The translations under genes were made by a program, and so were the position numbers. Below, piece after piece: positions 13,113 through 22,075 of a stretch of 64,000 bases of DNA. Below the pieces are notes generated by a model that saw only the letters and a program-made list of their open reading frames with translations, did not search any database and was not told the origin of the DNA. Source of the stretch: Mucilaginibacter celer (GTDB taxonomy: Bacteria; Bacteroidota; Bacteroidia; Sphingobacteriales; Sphingobacteriaceae); assembly GCF_003576455.2 (NCBI RefSeq), contig NZ_CP032869.1, positions 1,054,001 to 1,118,000 on the forward strand, given 5' to 3'. Position 1 is the first letter of the stretch; every line of letters starts with the position of its first letter.

Positions 13113-13544
13113 TTACACTGTTGCCTTCATGGTAAACATACCCTTATAGTATTTCCAATAGCCAAAGCCTAAAAGCACGTTAGGCACCATTAGCGTAACG
13201 CCCATTAACCAGCCGGATGGCACCAGGATGGTATGAAAAAGCAGCACGTTTAAACTTATGGGGAACAGCACTACCGCCGCAAATGGTGCATAACGGTTAA
13301 ATATTAAGGCCAGGCCGCCGGCAATCTGGATGGATTTGATCATGGGATAAAAATATCCTACGCCTTTTAACCCGGCAACAAAGGCACCCGTTTTGCCCGG
13401 ATGCAGGGGCTGATAGGGGATAAACTTAAAAAAATAATCAAGACCGAATATCAGATAAATAACGCCGAGCAACACGCGGGAGATTAATACAGTAGTTTTC
13501 ACGCCAATAGGATTTGTGTTTTGAATTAAGCCAAAGCTTGCCAA
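13113..13544 (-). CDS. DoxX-like integral membrane protein
   Basis: 143 residues with four predicted membrane helices (VLISRVLLGVIYLIFGLDYF, GYFYPMIKSIQIAGGLALIF, FAAVVLFPISLNVLLFHTIL, MGVTLMVPNVLLGFGYW), as in the DoxX/SURF4-type family. Members take part in respiration-linked or redox membrane functions that are poorly defined. No partner gene is adjacent. Confidence 0.7.
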   Translation of the reverse strand: MASFGLIQNTNPIGVKTTVLISRVLLGVIYLIFGLDYFFKFIPYQPLHPGKTGAFVAGLKGVGYFYPMIKSIQIAGGLALIFNRYAPFAAVVLFPISLNVLLFHTILVPSGWLMGVTLMVPNVLLGFGYWKYYKGMFTMKATV

Positions 13545-13690
13545 TTAACGGCACATTTTCAAGCATCGGGCTAAATTAATTTGGTTATGGTTGTTGATGA
13601 TTTGTAGGATATGGCTCCAAAAGAGAGGATTTAAAAAAACGTTCCCTCCTCTTTGGAGCATAGCTGCCAATTTAAGAAATTAAGCTTTTA

Positions 13691-13806
13691 AATTTCCCTC
13701 TTGAGAGGGGGCGCGATGGGAAAGAGCGAGAGCAGGGGTGTGTTATACGAGCGATAAACTCGCGCAGAGTAACACACCCCTCAACCCCTCTCAAGAGGGG
13801 AATCGC
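13691..13806. repeat. Palindromic intergenic repeat
   Basis: CCCTCTTGAGAGGGG and CAGGGGTGTGTTA on the left return as TAACACACCCCT and CCCCTCTCAAGAGGGG on the right, forming a long imperfect hairpin of REP/MITE type. The CCCCTCTAAATCTCCCCCGG at the end of the NUDIX gene (near 23110) looks related. The rest of 13545-13974 shows nothing else. Confidence 0.65.
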
Positions 13807-13974
13807 TCAATTCCACCGCTTTTTGCTTACGTTGACGGCCAGTAAAGGGGCGGGGAGAGGCTTATGTAGTGTACAAAATAGCCCTTCTGTTTTAAAAGCG
13901 ATTTTCCTGGGTATCGGTTTTCTGAAACTAAATTCTGAAATAAAATTTCTATCTTCCGGTCTAAAACCCTCACT

Positions 13975-15534
13975 ATGAAATTTTTAAAATCTACTTTAAC
14001 CTCAGCGGTTTTGTTGCTGGCTTGTGCAGGCAGCTATGCCCAGCAGCAGGAAGTTGTTGATACAGCGGTTTTTGCCCGCATTCGCAAAGCCGAGTTGAAC
14101 AGTTCACAAATTCCGCAGATAGCGCATTATATTACTGATGTTTCCGGCGGGCGGCTTACCGGGTCGCCGGCCTACACCCGGGCTGCCAACTGGGCCGTTG
14201 CAACCATGAAAAAATGGGGGCTGGCCAATGCTGCCACCGAATCATGGGGTACCTTTGGCAAACAATGGGAGATCCAGGATTTCAGCATCATGATGCGTGC
14301 ACCTTACCCCGCGCAGGTAAGGGCATATCCAAACCCCTGGAGTGAAAGTACCAATGGGTTGGTGCAAGGCGAGGTTACGCTGATTACCCCATCGCAGGCT
14401 ATGGATACCACTTATCTGGCCGCACACCAGGCCGATTTTAATGGCAAATTTGTGATGGTTGTTGGCTCGTCGCCAGGCACGAAGGCCAATTTTAAAGCTT
14501 CGGCCGAGCGTTTGACCGATGCCGAACTGGCTAACCTGAAAGACACTTACATGGTGCCGCCCGGAATGATTACCATGTACCTAAACTACATCAAAACCTT
14601 TAAAACGGCCGATGTGATATTTAAAAAAGCAGGTGCGCTTGCCTTTATCAATACCGGCGGAGGCAATATGAACGGAACTGTATTTGTACAGGGCGAATAC
14701 GGCTACAAATTAACCGACCCGGAAACGGTGCCGCGGGCAAGTATGGCTATGGAAGATGCACAGAAAATTAAACGATTGATAGCATCGGGGCAGAAAGTGC
14801 AGCTATCGCTCAATATTTCAGGCAAATTCTCAACGGATGATACCAATGGATATAATGTAGTTGGCGAAATTCCAGGTACCGACCCTAAACTAAAATCGCA
14901 GCTGGTGATGCTGGGCGGCCACCTCGATTCGTGGCAGGCCGCTACCGGTGCTACCGATAATGGTGCAGGTTGCATAGTGATGATGGAAGCCATCCGTCTG
15001 TTGGATTCGCTGGGCCTTAAACCTAAACGCACTATCCGCATAGCGCTTTGGGGTGGCGAGGAGCAAGGTTTGTATGGCTCTTTTGGTTATGTTAAAAATC
15101 ATTACCGCGAGGGTGAAAAAATAAAACCGGAGCAGGCAAAAGTATCTGCCTATTTTAACCTTGATAACGGCACCGGCAAAATTAGGGGGATTTATGCGCA
15201 GAGCAACCAGGCCGTGAAACCTATATTTGAGCAATGGTTTAAGCCTTTTAACGATTTGGGGGCACAAACCGTAACGCTGGCCAACACAGGTTCAACCGAT
15301 CACCTCTCGTTTGATTGGGCGGGCATCCCTGGTTTCCAGTTTGTGCAGGATCCTATCGACTACGAAACCCGCACCCACCACAGTAACATGGACGATTACG
15401 ACCACCTGCAAATTGACGACCTGAAACAGGCCGCCATTATAGTAGCCTCTTTTGTATACCAGGCCAGCATCCGCCCCGAAATGCTGCCACGCAAACCGCT
15501 GGAAAAAGGCGGGTTTGTGTTTGACGGATTTTAA
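13975..15534 (+). CDS. Secreted M28 family metallopeptidase
   Basis: 519 residues. Signal peptide MKFLKSTLTSAVLLLACAGS ending SYAQ. A PA-like insert (about 120-270) is followed by the M28 zinc peptidase core: GGHLDSWQ (first zinc His and bridging Asp), ATDNGAG, GGEEQGLYGS (catalytic Glu and zinc Glu), NLDNGTG, and STDHLSF for the last His. It resembles carboxypeptidase Q-type dipeptidases acting on exported peptides. The start is fixed by the signal peptide. It is monocistronic with repeats upstream. Confidence 0.9.
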   Translation: MKFLKSTLTSAVLLLACAGSYAQQQEVVDTAVFARIRKAELNSSQIPQIAHYITDVSGGRLTGSPAYTRAANWAVATMKKWGLANAATESWGTFGKQWEIQDFSIMMRAPYPAQVRAYPNPWSESTNGLVQGEVTLITPSQAMDTTYLAAHQADFNGKFVMVVGSSPGTKANFKASAERLTDAELANLKDTYMVPPGMITMYLNYIKTFKTADVIFKKAGALAFINTGGGNMNGTVFVQGEYGYKLTDPETVPRASMAMEDAQKIKRLIASGQKVQLSLNISGKFSTDDTNGYNVVGEIPGTDPKLKSQLVMLGGHLDSWQAATGATDNGAGCIVMMEAIRLLDSLGLKPKRTIRIALWGGEEQGLYGSFGYVKNHYREGEKIKPEQAKVSAYFNLDNGTGKIRGIYAQSNQAVKPIFEQWFKPFNDLGAQTVTLANTGSTDHLSFDWAGIPGFQFVQDPIDYETRTHHSNMDDYDHLQIDDLKQAAIIVASFVYQASIRPEMLPRKPLEKGGFVFDGF

Positions 15535-15680
15535 AGATGAAGCAGGCACAAAGCGCTATGGTTGACATGGCGCTTTGCGCTTGTATTGTTTGGTACCGGC
15601 ACTACCGCTGGTGCCGAAAAACAATATTTTAGTTTGATGATCGTTTAAACAGAAAATTATATAAACCTTAATTATCACAA

Positions 15681-15899
15681 ATGGATATAGTTGGCTTACT
15701 TTTAGTTGTTCTGCTCGTTACTGCTGCAATATCAGCCATTCCTGCTTTTTTTATTTCCAGAACAGTGCGCAGGCGATTGCAAGGCACCGGAAGTCCTTAC
15801 GCGCGGTCAACCAGCGTAATTGCATTTATATTAAGTATGGGATTGATACTGGTGGCTTTACTATTTGTTTTGTTTTACAACTTCAGGCTTGAACGATAA
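15681..15899 (+). CDS. Small two-helix membrane protein
   Basis: 72 residues: helix 1 IVGLLLVVLLVTAAISAIPA, a basic loop RTVRRRLQGTG, helix 2 VIAFILSMGLILVALLFVLF. Unrecognised. It converges with the DUF2306 gene 5 bases away. Confidence 0.6.
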   Translation: MDIVGLLLVVLLVTAAISAIPAFFISRTVRRRLQGTGSPYARSTSVIAFILSMGLILVALLFVLFYNFRLER

Positions 15900-15904
15900 G
15901 CATT

Positions 15905-16465
15905 TTAAACCCGCTTGGTACGGATCAGCCATTCGGCAAAAAGCAGGTTGGGTACAAAACCCATCCATGCATCAATCATATACAAATGCACAGGATCGAT
16001 GATTATAAAGCCTGATATAATCACTTTCCATAACCGCAGGGTTACAGCCGATAGTGTTAGCGCATAACTCCGCAACATGTATTGTTTATGTGCCTTAATA
16101 TCTTTTCTTTTTATTGCAGCCACCGCTTTGTAAGTAAACCAAAACCACAGGCAATCTAAAACTACAAAGGCCGTTTTACCGGGGAGCAATCCGTTGGCAT
16201 ATATAGCCATGATCATGGCTGCCGGAAAGTTTATAAACAAAATATCGTACGCATATATTTTGCCCATCAGTTTGTGCACTGCCCTATGTTCTTTTAAAAT
16301 CTGATCAGAAAACTGTGTAAAACCAGCCAGCAGCACCAGTATTACACTGAAAACATGGGTATAGAATGCTATTTTCCAGGGGAGGATGTGGAGATAGGCC
16401 TGTTTAAATTGCAGGAAACCGATGTTATCCTGCATGGGATAGTATCGAACTATACCTATCAGCAT
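15905..16465 (-). CDS. DUF2306 membrane protein, start uncertain
   Basis: 186 residues with several membrane helices (IAFYTHVFSVILVLLAGFTQ, ILFINFPAAMIMAIYANGLL) and the basic loop KRKDIKAHKQYMLRSYALT typical of DUF2306. The same frame stays open upstream of this ATG to a TAA at about 16544 and codes another hydrophobic helix (YIFKTLGLYLLLSIATFLML) that would suit the family, but no ATG, GTG or TTG opens it. A rare start codon or a lost start is possible. Function unknown. Confidence 0.75.
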   Translation of the reverse strand: MLIGIVRYYPMQDNIGFLQFKQAYLHILPWKIAFYTHVFSVILVLLAGFTQFSDQILKEHRAVHKLMGKIYAYDILFINFPAAMIMAIYANGLLPGKTAFVVLDCLWFWFTYKAVAAIKRKDIKAHKQYMLRSYALTLSAVTLRLWKVIISGFIIIDPVHLYMIDAWMGFVPNLLFAEWLIRTKRV

Positions 16466-16645
16466 CAGGAAAGTAGCGATGCTAAGCAGCAGGTAAAGGC
16501 CAAGGGTTTTAAATATATATTTCGCGGTTTCCAGTGTGATTGGTTATCAGTTAAGCTAAAGTAACTAAAACTTTCGTGTACTTCTCTGATAAAACTGCAT
16601 AAATCATTTTGTCGTATTTAGATATAATTTTTAGTGTTAGTAAAT

Positions 16646-16897
16646 ATGATGCAAGTGAATTTAACTCATGCAGAGATCAGGAGCAGGCTTAAAAATATAA
16701 TCATCAATATCAGGAAGATCAGGGAACGCAAGAGTTTTTCGCAGGAGTATATGGCCGCCCGGCTTAATATTTCGCAAAATACCTACAGCAAGCTGGAGTT
16801 GGGAAATACCGCGCTTACGGTTGAACGCTTTATACTTATTGCCGGGATTTTGGATGTGGATGTAACAGAATTGCTGCTGGCAAACAAGCAGCAGTAA
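16646..16897 (+). CDS. XRE-family helix-turn-helix regulator
   Basis: 83 residues from ATG 16646. One HTH_3 domain: SRLKNIIINIRKIRERKSFS, QEYMAARLNISQNTYSKLEL, GNTALTVERFILIAGILDVD. Small lone XRE proteins bind promoters or pair with toxins; no toxin is next door. A 14-bp terminator hairpin follows directly. Confidence 0.8.
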   Translation: MMQVNLTHAEIRSRLKNIIINIRKIRERKSFSQEYMAARLNISQNTYSKLELGNTALTVERFILIAGILDVDVTELLLANKQQ

Positions 16898-16908
16898 CCT
16901 ATTGGACT

Positions 16909-16940
16909 ACAAACCCGGCATGCCCACATGCCGGGTTTGT
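16909..16940 (+). terminator. Intrinsic terminator hairpin
   Basis: Perfect 14-bp stem ACAAACCCGGCATG (16909-16922) with 16927-16940 and loop CCCA. It lies between the XRE gene and a convergent small gene and probably serves both. Confidence 0.75.
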
Positions 16941-16948
16941 AAACTTTC

Positions 16949-17083
16949 TTAATCGCGAACAGGTTTTAATACCCTGCGCTCTGCCGCTTTCCTGGCCTGG
17001 CGGCATTTAACATAAGCGTTAATCATAATGCCCGCTATACAACAGGCTACCAATACGTAAATAATTAGGATGTGCTTTGGCAT
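16949..17083 (-). CDS. Small membrane protein, 44 residues
   Basis: Below usual length cut-offs. MPKHILIIYVLVACCIAGIM is a membrane segment, followed by a basic tail (KCRQARKAAERRVLKPVRD). The hydrophobic helix and basic tail, with a terminator directly behind, support a real gene. Function unknown. Confidence 0.5.
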   Translation of the reverse strand: MPKHILIIYVLVACCIAGIMINAYVKCRQARKAAERRVLKPVRD

Positions 17084-17187
17084 TTGAGTTTATAATTTGT
17101 TTAAATGTAACGGGTTTGATACAATTAAACGAAATATTTAAAAATAAAGTTTCGCTTGTTTGATAGCTGTAAAAGCCTGATCAGGGC

Positions 17188-17736
17188 CTATGCCTGGCTA
17201 ATAAATTGCGGCGGAACCTCGTCGGTAAGCCATACTTTATTTTCTGAAAGGTAAAATTTGTAGCCCTCTTTATGCATTTCGCCGGTCAGGATGGTTAATA
17301 CTACCGGTTTGCCATGCCTGCCACCTACGTTTACGGCTGTGTCTGTATCGATGCTTAAATGCACATGCTGCCGGCTGCGCTTTTCCAGTCCGTTTTGCAT
17401 AATGCTTTCTACCGAGCTTGCGGCTGTTCCATGATACAATACATCGGGCGGAGTTTGCGGGGCGTAACCCAGTTCCACCTCAACCGAGTGGCCCTGGCTT
17501 GCACGGATATTCAGTTTATCATCGCTAAAGGCAAAGCGCTTTTTGGCGTTGGTATCTACCACGTGTTCCAGCGCCTCAAGGGTTACATTGTTGCCGTATG
17601 CATTTAACTTGTTTAACAGTTCGGCAACTGGTACCCAGCCTTGCTCATCAAGTGTAATTCCTATTTCTTCGGGTTTGTGGCGCAATACAAGGCTTAAAAA
17701 TTTGCTAAGGTTTGTGGTTTCTTTTTCGGTTAACAT
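17188..17736 (-). CDS. kptA: RNA 2'-phosphotransferase KptA/Tpt1
   Basis: 182 residues, standard length. Family motifs: LSKFLSLVLRHKPEEIGI, LDEQGWVPVAELL, IRASQGHSVEV, DVLYHGTAASSVESI, RQHVHLSIDTDTAVNVGGRH. The enzyme moves an internal 2'-phosphate from RNA to NAD+, the last step after ligation of cleaved tRNA by fungal or plant-type ligases. In bacteria its natural substrate is uncertain. It lies 37 bases downstream of the WYL regulator on the same strand and 9 kb from Ro60 and the tRNA operon. Confidence 0.93.
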   Translation of the reverse strand: MLTEKETTNLSKFLSLVLRHKPEEIGITLDEQGWVPVAELLNKLNAYGNNVTLEALEHVVDTNAKKRFAFSDDKLNIRASQGHSVEVELGYAPQTPPDVLYHGTAASSVESIMQNGLEKRSRQHVHLSIDTDTAVNVGGRHGKPVVLTILTGEMHKEGYKFYLSENKVWLTDEVPPQFISQA

Positions 17737-17773
17737 AATGCTTTAAAGATATCAAAATCCGGTTTAATATTAT

Positions 17774-18835
17774 TTACTCATCCAGCAAACTGCTCAGGTT
17801 TTTGCCCTGAGGTATCGGGCTGTCGGCTGCGTAGTGACCTAATGCTTTCTGTAGTTGCTGTTTTATCTGCTTAACCAATATCCGCGGACTAATCACTTTT
17901 AGCTTGGCACCAAAACCCAGCAGCTCGCGCTCCAATTCAAAATTCATAATCACCTTTATGCTGAATAACTTACCGTCGGCCTCTTCCCTCAGCAGCTTTT
18001 GGGTATGGTGCAATGGTTTGGTAATTACATAGGGTGCGTTGGCTTTATCTATCCAAAATATAATGGTGGTATCCCGCTGCCCCGGCGACTTGGTTACTCC
18101 CAATGCGTCATCATAATAGGTGGCGAGGTTGATGGTTTTGTTTTCGATATAGTCCTCGTCATGCAGTTCAATGGTTTGAATCCTGTCGAGCGCCAAAGTA
18201 AGCAAGGGTTTGTTTCGCTGATGCGACAGCCCGAGTACAAACCAACGGTTCCGGTACTCTTTCAATAAATATCCGCTAAAACAAAAGGTACTTGCATCCC
18301 TGGCTTTGAACGATTGATAGGTTACACACATAGTACGTTTAGCCACAATTGCCTTGCGGATCACCTCAATCCATTCAAGCCCTTTCAGGTTATCATTTTT
18401 TTCAAAATCAACCACCGGTACGCTATGCGTTTTCTGGCTGTAAATCTTATCTTCCAGCCGGGTGACCATCTCGCTGATATCAGTAAAATGACTGAAACCC
18501 TTAAATTGCTGCAGCAAGCCCGCCACCTCGCCAAGCACCTGTATGTCCTGGTTGTTGATAGGGATATTGGTGATACTGTAGCCTTTATCGGCGTAGGTAT
18601 AGTATTTTTTATCTACCACAACAATCGGAGCCTCATAACCCAGTTTGTTGCTGCGCATCATCTCTATATCAGCCTGTACCGTACGGCGGCTTACTCCGCT
18701 GTCAATGCCCTGGTATTCGTACAGGGCTTCGGAGCAGGCTTCTATTAAATCGTCCAGCGTCCATTGTTTGCGGCGGTTTTGCAGGCAGCTATCTATGGTT
18801 CGGTAGCGGATGAGTGCGTTGCGGTTTACAGGCAT
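17774..18835 (-). CDS. WYL-domain transcriptional regulator
   Basis: 353 residues: N-terminal winged helix (IRYRTIDSCLQNRRKQWTLD, GVSRRTVQADIEMMR), then a WYL domain (about 150-240) with GYLLKEYRNRWFVLGL, and a C-terminal WCX-like extension. WYL proteins sense small ligands or nucleic acid ends and often control defence and RNA-repair genes. It probably forms an operon with kptA downstream. The 12-mer CACTGCGCAAAT 300 bases upstream recurs in the Ro60 promoter. Confidence 0.9.
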   Translation of the reverse strand: MPVNRNALIRYRTIDSCLQNRRKQWTLDDLIEACSEALYEYQGIDSGVSRRTVQADIEMMRSNKLGYEAPIVVVDKKYYTYADKGYSITNIPINNQDIQVLGEVAGLLQQFKGFSHFTDISEMVTRLEDKIYSQKTHSVPVVDFEKNDNLKGLEWIEVIRKAIVAKRTMCVTYQSFKARDASTFCFSGYLLKEYRNRWFVLGLSHQRNKPLLTLALDRIQTIELHDEDYIENKTINLATYYDDALGVTKSPGQRDTTIIFWIDKANAPYVITKPLHHTQKLLREEADGKLFSIKVIMNFELERELLGFGAKLKVISPRILVKQIKQQLQKALGHYAADSPIPQGKNLSSLLDE

Positions 18836-18839
18836 AGGT

Positions 18840-19107
18840 TATTGATTTCGGATTTCGGATGTTCGATTTCGGATTTGTTTTTTGGGATTATACCGATTGA
18901 TTTTTGATTAAATTGATTTCGACCGTTGATTTTTTTGATTTAGTTGCTTGCGCTGATTTTTTGTTTGAACTGGAATTTTAAGGAATTTATTGAATTAACA
19001 GAAAGCTAAGCGAATTCAATAAATTTCAATAATTCCCCCAAATTCGGGTTCAGACAAGAAAAATCCTGCAATGCCAAAAATCTCCCCAAATCCCGGTTCA
19101 GACAAAT
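18840..19107. repeat. Interspersed repeat, copy 3
   Basis: Same family as 8071-8385 (TATACCGATTGATTTTTG, TTCGACCGTTGATTTTTT, CCCAAATTCGGGTTCAGAC, AAATCCCGGTTCAGAC). It lies between the WYL gene and its probable upstream control region. Confidence 0.75.
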
Positions 19108-19135
19108 TCTTTGATAATATTATTAAAATAATTTT

Positions 19136-19147
19136 CACTGCGCAAAT
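19136..19147. promoter_or_regulatory. 12-mer shared with the Ro60 promoter
   Basis: CACTGCGCAAAT is the exact complement of ATTTGCGCAGTG at 8036-8047. In both places an AT-rich spacer and an interspersed repeat follow on the same side, so common descent of a larger block is an alternative to a shared operator. Confidence 0.35.
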
Positions 19148-19310
19148 GACTTGCGTAGACGTAGCTCTGCAAAGTCGGAGCGTTTATCTATCCGGTAACG
19201 TTAGTGAGATTCCGTATTTCAAACAGTTGTGAATAATGATTTTTTTACCAATGGATAATACACTATAGCACCACTTCGTTATCAGAATAATAAACTTAAA
19301 TCTTAATATT

Positions 19311-21482
19311 ATGATCCAAACAACAATCCAGGGAATCCGCGATTTTACCGGTACCATTACTGACCCTATTTTTTACACAACAGACATTAACCAGGAAGGC
19401 AACTGGCGTTACGACCCTAATGACACTACTTCGGCCGACGATACCGGTTCGATTTTAGTTACTGCCGATGGTAAAAGAGTTAAAAGAATTTACGAAGGTG
19501 TATTTGATGTGAAATGGTTCGGCGCAAAGGCAAATTTTGCTTCCGCCTCCAGCCAGTTCGTTTTAGCCAGTGCCACAGCCGGATCATTGATAGCAAACGG
19601 CAGTAACAGCTTTACTATATCTACAGGCCAATTTAGCTCATCAGACGTAGGTAAAATTATCAACATCCGATACAGTAACGATGCTAACACAAATTTTATC
19701 ACCTCAACAATAACAGCCGTAGCTTCGGCAACCCAGATCACCTTAAACAATAATTCAACATTTGACCTGCCCTCGGCAGCTCAAATTGCAGGCGCCCAAC
19801 CCGACGAAAAGTTAACAGTTACCGTTTTGTATGGTAACGACGACACCGCCGCAATTCAGAAAGCTATCGATGCATCGTTCGCATTAAAGGTTTACAAGCA
19901 ACCACAGGTATATCTTTCCGCTGGATCTTATTTTGTAACACAACTGGTTATGAAAACCGGAACTCAGTTTTATGGCGATGGGGCCACACAACAAAATATC
20001 AGGGCACAAAGCAAGTTATACCAGATTCCGGGCTCCAATGCTGATGTTATCCGTGTGGAATCGGGCGCTAATACCACCGGCGCACTGTTTTGGTCTGGCT
20101 TTCTGCATGATTTTTCTATTATGGGAAATCCCTCAAATACAGGCGGCTGGGGAATAAGCATACGTAACACAGACGGGAGCCGTGTATCTCCCGCTGATAT
20201 TACCATGATTCAAAGGCTAACTGTAAGATATATGCCTTCTGGCGGAATTGAATTTCCGTTAGCAGGGATACCTTTGTTTGTAACCGATATTAAACTGTAT
20301 TGCAACGGAGGGCCTGGTATTGGTCTGGGTTCAAAGGAAGGTTCGGAAGGCAAAAAGCATGCTCAGTCTGTAAATCTTACCAATATCTCGGCCGATTCAA
20401 ATGTAGGTGCCGCTATCAAAATCAATAATCTTGATATGAACAGCAACGTGGTTATTGTGAATCTTAAGTGCGAAGATTTTGCTATAAATCCTTATGATAC
20501 GAGTGTACCCAAAGTTACTGTACAACCTTACCCGGTTTTAATTGATAATTGCCAGGGTACCGGGATAACTTTACTTGGGGCCAACAACCAGGGGCCAACA
20601 ACCAGCGGTTCTTTGAAGGTAAAATCAACCATAAAAAGTACCAACAGTTCGCCTAACATACTTTGGAACAACTGCTACTCAAGAATAACATCAGCTAATG
20701 ATGTACCTCTTGATCCCGATCCGGAAATAGTAGAAGGCAGCGGTATTCCCTATACCACCTTTTTTGGTACATACCCCAATTTTAACCTGGCTACCACGTT
20801 TACGCAAAGTCACAGAACCCCACTTATTAGACTAATAAAAACTGATAATATTGATGATGAAAAAGTATGGGATTACCGCTTATCATCAACACGGCTCGAA
20901 TTAGGTATAAACAATGATGCCTTAAACCAATTTAAACCGGTAATTCAGTTTCAGCGTACGGGTAATAATGTAAAAGGGGTTTATTATCCAAACAAAATAA
21001 TCAGAATTCCAATTGCCGGAAGTATCCCGACACTCAGCGGCAATCCCGTTACCGCTGCCGATTCATCTTTATATGAATTGATTAATACCTCGGCTCTTAA
21101 CATGCCAACAATATCCGGATCATTGATAGGGCAGGAACTGGAGTTGATATTTGATGGCTTCACCACCATCGTTCACGGCACCGGTAATATTACCCTTGCC
21201 TCCGGGGCTAATTTTAAACCTGCCGCGGGACAGATTGTTCGTTTTATTAAAGGAAACACAACATGGCTTGAAGTTGGCGGTGCAAGCTGTACGCCAACAG
21301 CGTTAGCTATTACCAATACTACCACCTCGGCGCTTAGCAAATCGTCACTCAACTCATCGTACCCGGCAGCTATAGTAGGTACCAAGGTGGTTTGTGCATC
21401 TATTACCGGCGGTGGCATTGTGTACGAGAAAGTGGATAATTCATCAACCGGAAACTGGATCTCAAGTGCGATGATATCTTAA
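19311..21482 (+). CDS. Right-handed beta-helix (pectate-lyase superfamily) protein
   Basis: 723 residues. After about 60 residues comes the phage-tail-spike-like phrase VFDVKWFGAKA, then NDDTAAIQKAIDAS, VYLSAGSYFVT and repeated strand-turn units to about residue 470, as in the pectate_lyase_3/tail-spike fold. The C-terminal 200 residues form another beta-rich region. No signal peptide is visible at the only good start, which is odd for a polysaccharide-active enzyme and closer to tail-spike or particle-bound proteins. Catalytic residues cannot be assigned from sequence alone. Confidence 0.75.
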   Translation: MIQTTIQGIRDFTGTITDPIFYTTDINQEGNWRYDPNDTTSADDTGSILVTADGKRVKRIYEGVFDVKWFGAKANFASASSQFVLASATAGSLIANGSNSFTISTGQFSSSDVGKIINIRYSNDANTNFITSTITAVASATQITLNNNSTFDLPSAAQIAGAQPDEKLTVTVLYGNDDTAAIQKAIDASFALKVYKQPQVYLSAGSYFVTQLVMKTGTQFYGDGATQQNIRAQSKLYQIPGSNADVIRVESGANTTGALFWSGFLHDFSIMGNPSNTGGWGISIRNTDGSRVSPADITMIQRLTVRYMPSGGIEFPLAGIPLFVTDIKLYCNGGPGIGLGSKEGSEGKKHAQSVNLTNISADSNVGAAIKINNLDMNSNVVIVNLKCEDFAINPYDTSVPKVTVQPYPVLIDNCQGTGITLLGANNQGPTTSGSLKVKSTIKSTNSSPNILWNNCYSRITSANDVPLDPDPEIVEGSGIPYTTFFGTYPNFNLATTFTQSHRTPLIRLIKTDNIDDEKVWDYRLSSTRLELGINNDALNQFKPVIQFQRTGNNVKGVYYPNKIIRIPIAGSIPTLSGNPVTAADSSLYELINTSALNMPTISGSLIGQELELIFDGFTTIVHGTGNITLASGANFKPAAGQIVRFIKGNTTWLEVGGASCTPTALAITNTTTSALSKSSLNSSYPAAIVGTKVVCASITGGGIVYEKVDNSSTGNWISSAMIS

Positions 21483-21493
21483 ATAAATATTAA

Positions 21494-21538
21494 AAGTACC
21501 GGTATAATGGTTATGCCGGTACTTTACCTGTTTTTTTA
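21494..21538 (+). terminator. Intrinsic terminator
   Basis: AAAGTACCGG (21494-21503) pairs with 21517-21526, and TTTTTTT follows at 21532. It lies 12 bases after the beta-helix gene. Confidence 0.8.
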
Positions 21539-21596
21539 TTTGTGGTACTGAAAGTATCCGTTTATATCATATCTTCATTCCACAAATCTTATCACC

Positions 21597-22064
21597 ATGA
21601 AATCTATCGTAAAAAGAAATCAAAATCTGTTGCCAATATTAATACTCAGCCTCATTCTTCAACTATTAAGCAGCAACAGCTCCGAGGCCTCAACAACCAA
21701 AAGGTTCCCCACCGATTCCATCGCCCACTCATCAAAAACCAGGGAAGTACTTCTGTCCCAACAGTTATTCGTTGTCAAACTATCCAAACCCAAAGCAAAA
21801 AACGCCAGGCCAGGCAAGGTTGATCTTAAAGCCGAACTGCGCGACGCTTTTATGATAGTTTGCTACGATAAAAACAAAACATACAACGAATTAAACTGGA
21901 CGATGTGCCCCGATGGCCATTGCCCGGTAGCAGGAGAGTACCAGTTTGGCTCGGTAAAGTACAGGCAACTGGATACACTAATAGCCAAAACCAAGCTTGC
22001 TGAAGCCGAAGCAGCGAAAAAGACAGCTGCGCTGATAAAATCTGTCCAAAATAAAACACATTGA
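21597..22064 (+). CDS. Secreted hypothetical protein, 155 residues
   Basis: N-terminal signal (LLPILILSLILQLLSSNSSE) then a basic region (KLSKPKAKNARPGK), CPDGHCPVAGEYQFGSVKYR with two cysteines 5 apart, and an Ala/Lys-rich C-terminal helix. Not recognised. The overlapping frame at 21542 is a shadow. Confidence 0.6.
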   Translation: MKSIVKRNQNLLPILILSLILQLLSSNSSEASTTKRFPTDSIAHSSKTREVLLSQQLFVVKLSKPKAKNARPGKVDLKAELRDAFMIVCYDKNKTYNELNWTMCPDGHCPVAGEYQFGSVKYRQLDTLIAKTKLAEAEAAKKTAALIKSVQNKTH

Positions 22065-22075
22065 TTGCGTGTTTA

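Noticed and set aside
13691..13806. Strong terminator for the DoxX gene region
   Set aside because: The palindrome is long, imperfect and repeated elsewhere, and no T-run follows; treated as an interspersed repeat.
21542..21823. 93-codon frame overlapping the secreted hypothetical protein
   Set aside because: Very basic, Gln/Ser-rich; the overlapping frame at 21597 has a proper signal peptide.
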